Shown piece by piece: positions 6,628 to 15,708 of a stretch of DNA of 64,000 nt; position 1 is the stretch's first letter, and every line of letters starts with the position of its first letter. This stretch comes from Paraburkholderia fungorum. GTDB taxonomy: Bacteria; Pseudomonadota; Gammaproteobacteria; Burkholderiales; Burkholderiaceae. Below the pieces are notes generated by a model. The model saw only the letters and a list, made by a program, of their open reading frames with translations. It did not search any database and was not told the DNA's origin. Made by a program: the position numbers and the translations under genes. The stretch covers positions 267,045 through 331,044 of the forward strand of contig NZ_MCAS01000012.1 of NCBI RefSeq assembly GCF_003610895.1, in the 5' to 3' direction.

Positions 6628-8961
6628 TCAATAGGTGTGTCCCAACTGGAAGTAGAAGTTGTGGCGGCCGCCCGGTGCGAACGCAATACCCAGATATATC
6701 GGTCCGAATGAACTGGTCAGCGCAGTGAAGACCGTCACGCTGCGCTTCAGCGGACCACTGCCGAAATCGGAGTCGCGGTTCCAGACGTTGCCCGCTTCAA
6801 TGCTCAGCCCGGCAAACAGGCCGCGAATCGGCGACGCGTTGAAGGTGGCGAGCTGATTCATGTACGTGACCTGACCGTACACCATCGAATTGCCGGACAG
6901 CTGGTCGGCGGCATAGGCCGACAAATGCTGGAAGCCGCCCAGCGTGAAGCCGAACGGATTGGTCAGGTTGGTGCCGCCGAAGTCGTTACCCGCTTCGATG
7001 CTTGCGTTGATGCTGTGCCGTCCATAGCTCGCCGCGACGATGCCTTTGCCGTACACCTCGGTGAAACTGTCGCTGCCCGCGAACAACGAACGTTCTACGC
7101 GTAGTTCGCCGAAATAACCTTTGCGGGCAAAAAGCGGATCGTCGAGCTGGTCGATCACGAGACGTGCGCGCGCGCTGAGCTGCCGCCCATAGATGTCGGG
7201 GAACAGCAGCGGCGAGCTGGCCACATCGAAGTCCAGCGGCAAGTTGTATTGCGGCGACGCGAAACCATGCGCGTAGGCCACGCCGATCCGGAAGTCGCCC
7301 AGACGCGAGATCGGTATGCCGAAGTCGACGCCGGCGCGCTGCGTCTGCAGGAGGTACTGCGTGACCTTGACGTTGCCGGAATCGTCGTAAAGGTTGGCAT
7401 AGCGGCGCTGAAACTCGACATAGGGCGCGACGTAATAGCCGAAAGAAGTCGAGAGCGGTTGCCGCAACTCCGCATGCAGGTCGATCAGGTCACTGCCGAC
7501 GGTTCCGTCCACGCGTCCTTCCAGCCCTGACGAGGTGAGCCATGGGCGGCGATAACCGAGGTGCAGGCGGAAGCCGCCTTCATCCGTCGAACTACTCGAC
7601 AAGCCGAGTCCGAACAGCAGGAAATTCGGTCCCCATTGCTTCTGCTGCGCGGCGATGACGAGTTTGTGTTCGTCGCCGTCGTCGACGAGCTGCTGGCTTA
7701 CGCTGGCGAAATCGCCCGTATTGGAGAGTGCCAGCAAATCCTTGTTGAGCGCGGCCGGATCGTATACGTCACCGGGTTTGACGTGCAACGCGTTGCGAAT
7801 GCGTGACTCGGGCACGGCGCCCTGCGATGCGATCTCGATCTGCGTGATCCGTACCGGACGCATGGCGGGCGTATCGTGCCGGGCGCGCCACGCGGCGTAA
7901 TCGGCGGGCGAGAGCGCCAGATGCTGAAGCTGCGGGAGCGCCGCACGGGTGGCGGCGGCGCCGGCCGCGATCGCCTGGCTCGCATTGGCGAAATCGGTGA
8001 AGCTCAGCGAGCCGAGGTTCGGTTCGATCAGTACGTCACCGGCTTGCAACTGCTCACGTTGGCGCGCAACGTTCTGATGAATCAGAATGCCGATCATCTG
8101 TTGCATCACGTCGGCGGGTGACGCTAGCGCATCCAGCGGCCGCAGCGGCGAACCGATGTCGACCGCGATCACGACGTTCGCGCCCATGTCGCGCGCCGTT
8201 TCGATCGGCAGGTTGCTGACAATGCCGCCGTCCACCAGTGTGCGTCCGTCGATATCGGCTGGCGCGAACAGGCCGGGCAACGCCATGCTGGCGCGAATCG
8301 CCTGGGGCAGCGAACCGCGATCGAGCACCACCTTCTGGCCGGTGCGCAGATCGGTGGCGATCGCGCGATAGGGGATGGGCAAGCGGTCGAATGAAACGTT
8401 GCCGGGCACGGCGGAGGTCCAGTCCTGCAGCAGCGCCTGCAGGCGATTGCCCTGGACGAGCCCGACCGGCAAGCGGAAACCGTTGGCGCCGTAACCGAGC
8501 GAGAGGCTGTTCACATACAGCCGCTCGTCTTCACGGCGCGATTGCGGCAGATCGGCGCGGTCGGTAATGTCGAACGCGATATCGGCGAGGTTGATGCCTG
8601 TGAGGCGGTTTTGCATGTCCTGCGCCGTCATACCGCTCGCGTACAGGCCGCCGACCACCGAGCCCATGCTGGTGGCGGCGATGCAATCGACTGGAATGCG
8701 GTTTTCCTCGAGCACCTTCAATACGCCGAGGTGCGCATAACCACGCGCGCCGCCGCCCGACAGCACAAGACCGACGGAGGGCCGGCCGGCTGGGCCGCCT
8801 TGGGCTGGGCAGGCGGATTCGGCTGCGTGAACGGGACGTGCGAAGGCGGCGATCCCGCACGCCAGCAGCACCACGGTGCAGCGCAAACGAAGAACGACAG
8901 GGCGGCGGCCCCTGCGCACCGCCGTTTTTTGTAGTTGTTCCCTCGCCAACGCTCGACTCAT
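6628..8961 (-). CDS. Patatin-like phospholipase fused to POTRA and outer-membrane beta-barrel (PlpD-like)
   Basis: A 777-residue fusion. A long basic signal region (about 1-47, ending PVHAA) is followed by a patatin domain (62-330) with the oxyanion loop SGGGARGYAHLG, nucleophile Ser98 in ATSMGS and the catalytic Asp244 in DGG. A single POTRA-like domain follows (about 345-430, ITQIEIASQG to VKPGDVYD), then a 16-stranded-type barrel (about 435-777, FLLFGLGLSSS onward) of the BamA/Omp85 superfamily. This is the plan of PlpD-type (type Vd) autotransporters, in which the barrel exports the lipase to the surface. The last residue is Tyr, not the common Phe. It is convergent with the rstB-like gene (23 bp apart). 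The start has no strong ribosome site. Confidence 0.85.
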   Translation of the reverse strand: MSRALAREQLQKTAVRRGRRPVVLRLRCTVVLLACGIAAFARPVHAAESACPAQGGPAGRPSVGLVLSGGGARGYAHLGVLKVLEENRIPVDCIAATSMGSVVGGLYASGMTAQDMQNRLTGINLADIAFDITDRADLPQSRREDERLYVNSLSLGYGANGFRLPVGLVQGNRLQALLQDWTSAVPGNVSFDRLPIPYRAIATDLRTGQKVVLDRGSLPQAIRASMALPGLFAPADIDGRTLVDGGIVSNLPIETARDMGANVVIAVDIGSPLRPLDALASPADVMQQMIGILIHQNVARQREQLQAGDVLIEPNLGSLSFTDFANASQAIAAGAAATRAALPQLQHLALSPADYAAWRARHDTPAMRPVRITQIEIASQGAVPESRIRNALHVKPGDVYDPAALNKDLLALSNTGDFASVSQQLVDDGDEHKLVIAAQQKQWGPNFLLFGLGLSSSSTDEGGFRLHLGYRRPWLTSSGLEGRVDGTVGSDLIDLHAELRQPLSTSFGYYVAPYVEFQRRYANLYDDSGNVKVTQYLLQTQRAGVDFGIPISRLGDFRIGVAYAHGFASPQYNLPLDFDVASSPLLFPDIYGRQLSARARLVIDQLDDPLFARKGYFGELRVERSLFAGSDSFTEVYGKGIVAASYGRHSINASIEAGNDFGGTNLTNPFGFTLGGFQHLSAYAADQLSGNSMVYGQVTYMNQLATFNASPIRGLFAGLSIEAGNVWNRDSDFGSGPLKRSVTVFTALTSSFGPIYLGIAFAPGGRHNFYFQLGHTY

Positions 8962-9152
8962 CTGTTTTTGTTCTGAAAGAAAACCGAGAGATTACATGGT
9001 TTTGCCCCGGTAAAAACAGGTGACATCGTGTAAACGCGGGTTTGCGAAAAAACGTAGTCTGGCGCCTGACTTGGCCGGCCTCGCGCCTTATGCTGGCGCC
9101 GGGTGTTCGGGCCGCGTGTATCGGAGCCGGGCGTGCGCGCGAAATCCCGCCA

Positions 9153-10619
9153 CTAGCGGCGCACCAATGCACGTACAGCTCTTGCCGCCAGCGGGCGCCC
9201 CATATCCGGCGCAACAAAATGCGCCACCTGGCGCGCGGCGAGGTCGACCGTCACGTAATCGTTCGGCGCTTTCGTATTGAGACCGTCGGACGCCGAGTGA
9301 TACTCGATCCGTAACTGCGCGGCGGTGACGACGATGCGCAGATAACCGTAATTGGTGTCGTCGTAGTTCTCGAGCACGACCTGATCGGCGATGGCCGACG
9401 CCGCCTGCACGATCTGCGGCGCGCGGATGGCGGGCGCACCCTGCGCGGCGAGTTTGACCAGGCCGTGTCCGCCGTTGCCGCACACCAGGTAGGGAATCTG
9501 CGTGCCGTCCGCATTTCGGGTACGGGTGAAGCGCTGATAGTTGTGGGCGTGGCCGGAAAGGAATGCATGCGGCCACACGCCATTGGCTTCGCAGATGCTG
9601 TCGATTTGCGCCAGCATATCGACGCTCGATCCGTGCCCGCCCGCGCTATACGGCGGATGATGATTCGCGATCAGCAACGCGCCGCTGAACTTCTCGGCCT
9701 TGACACGCTTGAGCGCGGCGTCGAGAAAGGCAAGCTGCGTATTTCCGATTCCGGGACCTGAGATGACGCCGGGGTCTTCGAGCGTGTTGCTGTAGATCAC
9801 CAGCACGCGCATGAACGGTGCTTCGAACGTGAAGAACACGCCCGGCTGGATTTGCGCCGTGCGCGACAAGCCGCCGGCCTCGGGCGTTACGGCGAAGGTC
9901 TCCGCGCAAAAATTTCGCAGGTAGGCGGTGAGACTGGCGGCGTGCGCTTCCGGCGACACCATGCCGTCGTGATTGCCGGCGCAGGCGAGGATCGGCGCCG
10001 GATAGTCCCGATATGGTTCGTAAAACTGATCGTAATAGTACTGACCCTCGCCGAAGTTATAGACGACATCGCCGAGCAGCAACGCGAATTGCGGCACCTC
10101 GCCGGCATTGGCTTCATTGAAGTCGGCGGTCAGCTTGTCGGCTACTTCGTTTTGCGTTGCCGGGCCCTTGGTACTGCCGCAATCTCCTAGCGCGTGAAAT
10201 ACCAGTTGTCCGGCGGCTGTGATTCTGTCGATGGCGGTGGTGTTGCCGCCCATGACTTCAGCGAGCGTGAGCTGGGGCTCCACGCCGCCTCTCGGCGCGG
10301 GAAACGGCAACGGAAACAGCTTGTGCTCCGCATTGAGCAAGTCGATTTCCTTGTAGGCCGCGTCGTCCGATGGATGGGGCACACGAAACACCGTTGGGTC
10401 CGCGGTCGGCTGCGGCTGCGCGAATACGGGTTGGCTCAGCATCCGCGGTTGCAGCGCTGTTGCGGCGGCCGTCCACGCCGGCTGCTTTGAGCCGCTGGCG
10501 GGCGCCGTGGCTTTTTTGCCGGAGGCGGCGGTCTTGCTTGCCGACTGTCGTTTGTCTTCTGCTTTCGCTGTGCTTTCTTTTGCCTTGGCTTTGGGTTTCG
10601 ACTCGCGTTTTGTCGACAT
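9153..10619 (-). CDS. Calcineurin-like metallophosphoesterase
   Basis: A 488-residue protein with the full metallophosphatase motif set: GDCGS (Asp146), LLGDVVYNFG (Asp184), GNHDGM (Asn216-His217), ANHHPPYS (His320) and GHAHNYQRF (His357/359). The layout resembles acid-phosphatase-type calcineurin enzymes. The N-terminal 70 residues are a Lys/Ala/Ser-rich low-complexity tail without a clear signal peptide, so location is uncertain. The substrate cannot be read from the sequence. It lies 190 bp upstream of the patatin/barrel gene on the same strand, but with no sign of a shared operon. Confidence 0.85.
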   Translation of the reverse strand: MSTKRESKPKAKAKESTAKAEDKRQSASKTAASGKKATAPASGSKQPAWTAAATALQPRMLSQPVFAQPQPTADPTVFRVPHPSDDAAYKEIDLLNAEHKLFPLPFPAPRGGVEPQLTLAEVMGGNTTAIDRITAAGQLVFHALGDCGSTKGPATQNEVADKLTADFNEANAGEVPQFALLLGDVVYNFGEGQYYYDQFYEPYRDYPAPILACAGNHDGMVSPEAHAASLTAYLRNFCAETFAVTPEAGGLSRTAQIQPGVFFTFEAPFMRVLVIYSNTLEDPGVISGPGIGNTQLAFLDAALKRVKAEKFSGALLIANHHPPYSAGGHGSSVDMLAQIDSICEANGVWPHAFLSGHAHNYQRFTRTRNADGTQIPYLVCGNGGHGLVKLAAQGAPAIRAPQIVQAASAIADQVVLENYDDTNYGYLRIVVTAAQLRIEYHSASDGLNTKAPNDYVTVDLAARQVAHFVAPDMGRPLAARAVRALVRR

Positions 10620-10968
10620 GAGCGCCTCTTGAAGAGTGAGCGGGGTGACAAGTCAGCGGCTTGCGCCGTTGCATCCATCGAACCCTACGACACGCGTTTT
10701 GCGCAAAAGTGTCGCGTGGTGTGGAGCAGGGCGCGCGGCGGTGTTCGACGCTGAGCGCAATACGCGACGAGCGCGGCGCGAAACAATTTATGTCGCGCTA
10801 TGTCACGGCTCCTTCGAATCGCCCCGAAACCTTTGTCCAGCGGGCCTCGGTCGCGGTGAAACAGGGTGACATATCTTCATTGCAGATTAAAACCGCGCGT
10901 CCTTCTATAGTCCGTTCGTCGCCACGCCGCAGTGCGCAAAAGTGGCCCGAAATCAGGAAGGACATACC
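10620..10968. other. Divergent intergenic region
   Basis: About 350 bp between the metallophosphatase and the repeat-rich exported protein. A possible but weak promoter toward the right is TTGCAG (10880) with TATAGT (10906), spaced 20 bp. I see no gene or repeat in it. Confidence 0.35.
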
Positions 10969-11937
10969 GTGAAAAACTGCTCGTTCATCGTCCCGGCCGC
11001 TGCTGCATCCCACACCTCCGTGGCCGCCGCCGCATCCGTACGCAGCGTGTTGCGCAAGCTTGCGCTCAGCGCGAGCGTCGCCGTGCTCGCGCTCGGCAGC
11101 ACGTCGGCGTTTGCCTGGTCGCAACATGGCACGGCCTACACGTCGCGTGGCACCTACAACGGCGCGCGCTACGGCTCATGTGGCGGCGGCAGTTGTTCGC
11201 ATGCCGGTGGCGTGGCCGGCCCCTACGGTGGTCTGGCGACCAACACCGGCACCGTGACCCGCACCGCCCCGGGCCAGTTCTCGAATTCAGGCACGGCGAC
11301 GGGGCGCTACGGCAACCAGGTTCAGCACGCGGGCGACACCAGTTGCGCGAGCGGCACCTGTTCGCATACCGGCACCCTCACGGGCCCGGACGGCAAAACC
11401 GCCACCACGTCCGGCGATGTGACCAGAACCGCACCTGGCCAGTATTCGTCCTCTGGAACGGTGACGGGCTCGAACGGCAACACCGTCAATCATTCGGCGT
11501 CCACCAGCTGCGTGGGCGCTTCGTGTTCGCGTTCGGGCACGGTGACGGGGTCTGATGGCGGTACGGTGAATCACTCCGGTACGGCGACGCGTGTGGCGCC
11601 TGGTGTCGTGACGACGTCGACGAGCGCGACGGGGACACGCGGCAACACAGTGACAACAAGCGGGACGGTCGTGACTACCGGCGTTGTCACGACGGGCAGC
11701 ACGGCGGTCGTGGTGGCGCCGAGGCCAGTGGTGGTTGCACCGCCACCGGCTGTCGTGGTGCCGCCGCCGGTGGTGTATGTGCCGCCGCCTCCGGTTGTCT
11801 ACGCACCGCCGCCCCCGCCGCCGCCGGCCGTATATGTTGCACCGCGCGTTGTTTATGTGGCGCCGGTGCCGCGTCCTGTCGTGTGGGTGCCGGGGCACTG
11901 GGTCGGCAACGTGTGGGTGCCGGCGCACTGGTCATGA
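10969..11937 (+). CDS. Exported Gly/Thr/Ser-repeat protein with Pro/Val-rich tail
   Basis: A 322-residue protein of unknown function. A long signal region (about 1-48) ends at SAFA-WSQHG. The mature part holds about five degenerate repeats built on T-V-T-G-x-x-G-x-T-x-x-x-S-G with interposed T-R-x-A-P-G-Q and C-x-x-G-x-C-S pairs. It then has a Thr/Val segment, a Pro-rich segment of PPPVVYVPPPP type, and the C-terminal WVPGHWVGNVWVPAHW, a motif known from YXWXP-repeat envelope proteins. A surface or cell-wall-spanning role is inferred. The start is GTG at 10969 with AGGAAGG just upstream; an ATG at 10942 in frame lacks such a site. Its stop overlaps the next start (ATGA). Confidence 0.75.
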   Translation: MKNCSFIVPAAAASHTSVAAAASVRSVLRKLALSASVAVLALGSTSAFAWSQHGTAYTSRGTYNGARYGSCGGGSCSHAGGVAGPYGGLATNTGTVTRTAPGQFSNSGTATGRYGNQVQHAGDTSCASGTCSHTGTLTGPDGKTATTSGDVTRTAPGQYSSSGTVTGSNGNTVNHSASTSCVGASCSRSGTVTGSDGGTVNHSGTATRVAPGVVTTSTSATGTRGNTVTTSGTVVTTGVVTTGSTAVVVAPRPVVVAPPPAVVVPPPVVYVPPPPVVYAPPPPPPPAVYVAPRVVYVAPVPRPVVWVPGHWVGNVWVPAHWS

Positions 11938-12329
11938 GCGAAAACCTGCGAGCGGGAGCCCGCGATGAAGCCGGGCGCTTCGGTCCGCCGCGAATGAGCG
12001 TACCGGCGAGCGTCCCAGCGCGCCGGGCACGTTTCACCGCGCTACGCACGCGGACGTTTTGCAAGGTCGGCGCGGTGGCGACGATGATCGTGGCCGCGGG
12101 TGTGGCGATTGCGATGGGTGAGGGCGCCACCCGCACTGAAACGCATGACGTGCGTCGGGCTACTGAATATCAACAGGATTGTTCGGCGAAATACGCTGCG
12201 TTACTCGATCTGGCCGAATTGGCGAGACGCGACGGCAAATCGTCCGAGGTCGTGGTGCGCGGGCTGAGCGACCGTGGTGGCGTAATGAGTGAATGTTTGC
12301 CGGCCGGCAAGCGCGCCGGGGCACAGTAA
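11934..12329 (+). CDS. Small single-pass membrane protein, unknown
   Basis: A 131-residue protein with one hydrophobic segment (about 44-60, VGAVATMIVAAGVAIAMG) after an Arg-rich N-terminus, and a soluble C-terminal half with two Cys. I do not recognise a family. Translation is coupled to the upstream repeat protein: its ATG overlaps that gene's TGA by the ATGA arrangement. The two probably act together at the envelope (inferred). Confidence 0.65.
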   Translation: MSENLRAGARDEAGRFGPPRMSVPASVPARRARFTALRTRTFCKVGAVATMIVAAGVAIAMGEGATRTETHDVRRATEYQQDCSAKYAALLDLAELARRDGKSSEVVVRGLSDRGGVMSECLPAGKRAGAQ

Positions 12330-12330
12330 C

Positions 12331-12361
12331 AGCGCGAATGGCCATGGTGGCCATTCGCGCT
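12331..12361. other. Long perfect palindrome between convergent genes
   Basis: AGCGCGAATGGCCA and its reverse complement flank TGG. It lies directly after the stop at 12329 and before the convergent EF-hand gene. No T run follows on either side, so it may stabilise mRNA ends or act with Rho rather than terminate alone. Confidence 0.7.
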
Positions 12362-12411
12362 GGTCAAAGGCGATATTCCAGGGAAGGATCGCCCTGATCC
12401 AAGAGCGGCCG

Positions 12412-12816
12412 CTAGCGGCCTTGCTGCTGAAGATACTGCCTGACGTCGCCCAGGGTCACACTGCCCTTATGGCTTGAATCGATCTGATCAAAGTGCTTGG
12501 CGACATAGCCAAGCCCCGCTGCCTGAGCCTGAGTTTTCGTGACCGCCGCGCCATTGCTCAGGGCCGTATTCGCCCCGAGCCGCGCTTCGAGCCGCTGCTG
12601 GGCTTCCTGCTGCAATGCCGTGCCGGTCGAGGGCGCGACGGGCGCTACACGGTTTTGAGGAAAGAACGGACCGTCGACACCTCTCGCCCCGTTTGGCGGC
12701 GTGGCTGGCGCCACCGCTTGCGGCGGTAAGGCGTGCGCGCTGCCAATCAGGCATCCGAGGACGAGTAACGGGGACACACGCCGCAACATATCGAAAAGGG
12801 ACATGATGACTCGCAT
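12412..12816 (-). CDS. Exported EF-hand-containing protein
   Basis: A 134-residue protein with a signal peptide (MSLFDMLRRVSPLLVLGCLIGSAHA region). Near the C-terminus is one EF-hand-like loop, DQIDSSHKGSVTLGDVRQYL. The loop supplies D, D, S, K/G, S and D at the usual spacing but lacks the full acidic set, so calcium binding is possible but unproven. Starts at 12804 and 12852 are also in frame; 12816 gives the most natural n-region. Related one- or two-EF-hand proteins are common in the periplasm of Burkholderia (family knowledge). Confidence 0.65.
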   Translation of the reverse strand: MRVIMSLFDMLRRVSPLLVLGCLIGSAHALPPQAVAPATPPNGARGVDGPFFPQNRVAPVAPSTGTALQQEAQQRLEARLGANTALSNGAAVTKTQAQAAGLGYVAKHFDQIDSSHKGSVTLGDVRQYLQQQGR

Positions 12817-12865
12817 TGATTGAGTGAATAGAGTATCGCGAACGAGGCGCATCGCGTCAGTTCAG

Positions 12866-14704
12866 TCAGGGCGCCGTGGCTTGCGCCGTGGCGGTAGCGG
12901 TCGGCTGACTGGCGGGGCTCTCATCGCGCCACGGCGGCGGCAGTGTCCAGAGCGCGAGCGCATCCGGAATCGGCGTGCCCCGATAGAAGCGCACCAGATC
13001 CCGTTTCATCCGCGGGCGGGCGACGTCATCCAGATAGATCATGTGTCCGCCCTGGAAGAAGTTGACCTGCAAGTCCGGATTCAGACCGGGCACCGTTTGC
13101 AAGCGCGCCAGTTGTTTCTCGGTATTGAAGAACGGTGTGGCGAGATCATGAAAGCCGTTTTCCGAGAGGACCTTGAGTTGCGGATTGAGCGTCAGCGCGC
13201 CCAGCAGATCCGGGATCGTGTCGGGCAGAGGCTGTCCGTCATGCGAGAAGTCCCACACGTTGATGATGTTGTCGTTCAGCGGCAAATAGGTCGCATTCGG
13301 CGCGGTATATCCGAGGTAGTCGGGCATCTGCGTCGCGAGCGCCGTGGTGAACGGCTGGGAGATCAGGATGTCGGACGGGTCCCCGTCGTTCTGCAGGCGC
13401 GGATCCGAATTCGGCAATGACACGCGTCCGTCATACCGGCCGATCGTCGTGCCGGGCAGGAGGCTCGTCGAGAACGGGTTCGCGCCGAAATAGCCCTGCA
13501 GCGCCTGAGTGGTCAAACTGGATGGGAAAGTCCACGCCTGAAGCGTTTGGGCACTCGGAAACACCGGCGTACCCAGGGCGTCGGGTATGCCGAGCTGACT
13601 GAGCACCCACGATTGCGAATACCGTCTGAACTGGTTGTAGGCCGCCGTGACGAACAGGCTCGTCTGCAGTGCATAGAGGTCCTGATTGAGCGGCGCCGGC
13701 GACACCTGGTTGTAGTAAGCGGCGACTTCCGCGTAGCCGGGGAAATAACCCGCCAGGGTATCCGTATCCAATGCCAGCGCACTCGTCGAGTTCGTAATGG
13801 CGACGGCCTCGATCGCGTCCGCGAAATAGTTCAGGATTGCAGACTGAAGGACGATGCCGGTCAGATGCACGCCGGCCGATTCGAGCGCCAACGCGAGCAT
13901 ATCGGTGCGAGGCGTGCCGTACGACTCGCCGTACAGATAGATCGGCGAGGTGGCGCGATTATTGACCGTCAGATAGCGCTGAATGAAGTCGCGCATGATG
14001 TTGACGTCGGCATCGGTCGTCCAGAACGTCTGGTTCGTATTCGGCAGAATCGCCTCCGAAAGACCGGTTCCGGGCGGATCGATGAAGACCATGTCCGTGG
14101 TGTCGATCAGGCTGTCCTTATTGTCGACGATCGGATAGTTCGGCCAGTTGCCGAACAGCGGGTCGGGCGTGGCGACCCGCGTCGGCGCGAACGAGCCGAG
14201 CCGCAGCCAGATCGAGGCGGAGCCCGGACCGCCGTTGTAGACGAACGTGACAGGCCGTGGCGAGCCGTTCGGACCCGGCGCGGTGTACGCGACATAGGAC
14301 ATCGTGGCTTCGGGGTTGCCGCTTGCATCGGTGGCTGTCAGGTGGCCGGTGGTCGTGGTGTAGTTAATCGGCGTTCTGCCTAACTTCCACTGGTAGTGCA
14401 TGATCGCCGCTTTCTCCGACGCCTGGGCCGGCGCGAGGCCGTCTGTGGCGTTGCCTGAATACGCAACCGGGTCGATATAGGTTTGATTGGCCGCTGGTGA
14501 TTGCGATTGTGCGGCCTGTTGAGCGGTGAGTTGCTGATTTGCAGCGGTCTGCTGCATGCTCACGGCGGTGCCGGAAGAAGAACCGCCGTCGCCTCCGCCG
14601 CAACCTCCGAGAAGCATGATCGTGACCGCTAAGGTTCCCATGGCCGGCAGCCTGCTCTGGCGATGATGATGGCTATGGCCGGTAAGACGCTCGTCTCGTT
14701 TCAT
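12866..14704 (-). CDS. Serine carboxypeptidase-like (S10) lipoprotein
   Basis: A 612-residue protein with a lipobox (MLLGGC, Cys at about 35), so it is likely membrane-anchored on the periplasmic side. It carries the hallmarks of the S10 peptidase fold: VYNGGPGSAS oxyanion turn, IDPPGTGLS, and the nucleophile Ser261 in YGESYG. The acid is probably in NGFHDLATPFF and the base His in QGGHMIYLD. This bacterial branch is of unknown specificity. The linker after the lipobox is Gln/Ala-rich. The start at 14704 has AAGGAT about 6 bp upstream; an in-frame ATG at 14740 has none. Confidence 0.85.
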   Translation of the reverse strand: MKRDERLTGHSHHHRQSRLPAMGTLAVTIMLLGGCGGGDGGSSSGTAVSMQQTAANQQLTAQQAAQSQSPAANQTYIDPVAYSGNATDGLAPAQASEKAAIMHYQWKLGRTPINYTTTTGHLTATDASGNPEATMSYVAYTAPGPNGSPRPVTFVYNGGPGSASIWLRLGSFAPTRVATPDPLFGNWPNYPIVDNKDSLIDTTDMVFIDPPGTGLSEAILPNTNQTFWTTDADVNIMRDFIQRYLTVNNRATSPIYLYGESYGTPRTDMLALALESAGVHLTGIVLQSAILNYFADAIEAVAITNSTSALALDTDTLAGYFPGYAEVAAYYNQVSPAPLNQDLYALQTSLFVTAAYNQFRRYSQSWVLSQLGIPDALGTPVFPSAQTLQAWTFPSSLTTQALQGYFGANPFSTSLLPGTTIGRYDGRVSLPNSDPRLQNDGDPSDILISQPFTTALATQMPDYLGYTAPNATYLPLNDNIINVWDFSHDGQPLPDTIPDLLGALTLNPQLKVLSENGFHDLATPFFNTEKQLARLQTVPGLNPDLQVNFFQGGHMIYLDDVARPRMKRDLVRFYRGTPIPDALALWTLPPPWRDESPASQPTATATAQATAP

Positions 14705-14740
14705 CTCTATCCTTGGTGGTGGGTTCAGATACCGTTTCAC

Positions 14741-15165
14741 AAAGGCCGCTCGCGCCGGAGAAAATAAATCGGAGTTCGAAATATTAACGATGAATCATTG
14801 GCGTGCAGCGGTTGAGACCAACATGCTTCAAAGCGCATAGATCTGTATCTCTATGCGGGATGCGTAGAATAACTAAATATCTGGATCGGATATTCCGGTG
14901 CTTTGGGGGATACGTTTCCTTAATCGGATATTCGTATATTGGCGGCAGAAGAAAAATAGGTGACGCCACCGGAGTTTGTCAAGGACGTGCCGAGTTTCCG
15001 TAATTGCAACTTCGGAAAGTTGCACCTCAATACGCACGCGGGCCAATTAGCCTCAGCGAAGAGCCGGTGTGAGTTAATCGATTATTTATTACGAAATTAA
15101 ATGTTTTTGTTTGTTAATCGTAATAATCGGATTGTGCCGGGGAATGCAGGCGCGCCACTGTGTGA
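14741..15165. other. AT-rich intergenic region
   Basis: About 420 bp without a convincing gene. Base composition falls sharply at 14760-14970 and again at 15060-15130, where GTTAATCG occurs twice (15073 and 15113). It likely holds the promoter of the S10 lipoprotein gene, but I could not assign boxes reliably. Confidence 0.4.
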
Positions 15166-15708
15166 CTACGTGGCCTGATTTTCCGGGCCGGTCAGATCGC
15201 GCTCCAGAAAAATCGTGCCTGCAATGGGATTAAAAACATAAGCCGGAATCGGCTCGAAATCAAGCGATGCATAAAGCCGTTGTGCGGCGCGCATATCGGG
15301 AAGCGTATCGAGACGAATACGCGTATATCCCGCCTCCTGTGCGATCCGGCAAATCCGTGTTGCCAATTGCCGGCCGACCTGCTGGCCGCGCCCGGCTGGA
15401 CGGATATAAAGGCGCTTCATTTCGCAGATCGATCCATCCAGAGGCCGCATTGCCACACAGCCGACCACGTCCTCATTATTTTGCGCGAGAAGAACGCAGC
15501 CCCGCGGCGCGGAAAATTTGCCGGGCAACTCCGCGAGTTCTGACTCGAAATTCTGGAAGCTCAGATCGATCCCCAGGCTTTCGGCATACTCGCGAAAAAT
15601 TGCCCGTACCACTTCAAGCTGTTCGGGAAATCGGGCCGGATAGATTTCGACCATTCGCGCGTTTCGTGTTTCAGCCGGTTCTGGCGTCAGTTGCCGGCGC
15701 ACGTTCAT
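15166..15708 (-). CDS. GNAT-family N-acetyltransferase
   Basis: A 180-residue acetyltransferase. The acetyl-CoA-binding motif A is RLYIRPAGRGQQVGRQLA (R-x-x-G-x-G/A type, near 114-131), preceded by the beta4 strand CEMK, and the C-terminal motif B is ARAAQRLYASLDFEPI in essence. The acceptor is unknown. Its ATG overlaps the stop of the upstream kinase gene by 4 bp, so the two are co-translated. This makes a functional link to the kinase signal plausible (inferred). Confidence 0.85.
   Translation of the reverse strand: MNVRRQLTPEPAETRNARMVEIYPARFPEQLEVVRAIFREYAESLGIDLSFQNFESELAELPGKFSAPRGCVLLAQNNEDVVGCVAMRPLDGSICEMKRLYIRPAGRGQQVGRQLATRICRIAQEAGYTRIRLDTLPDMRAAQRLYASLDFEPIPAYVFNPIAGTIFLERDLTGPENQAT

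Noticed and set aside
12331..12361. Factor-independent terminator
   Set aside because: The stem is perfect, but no T run follows on either strand, so it is reported only as a palindrome.
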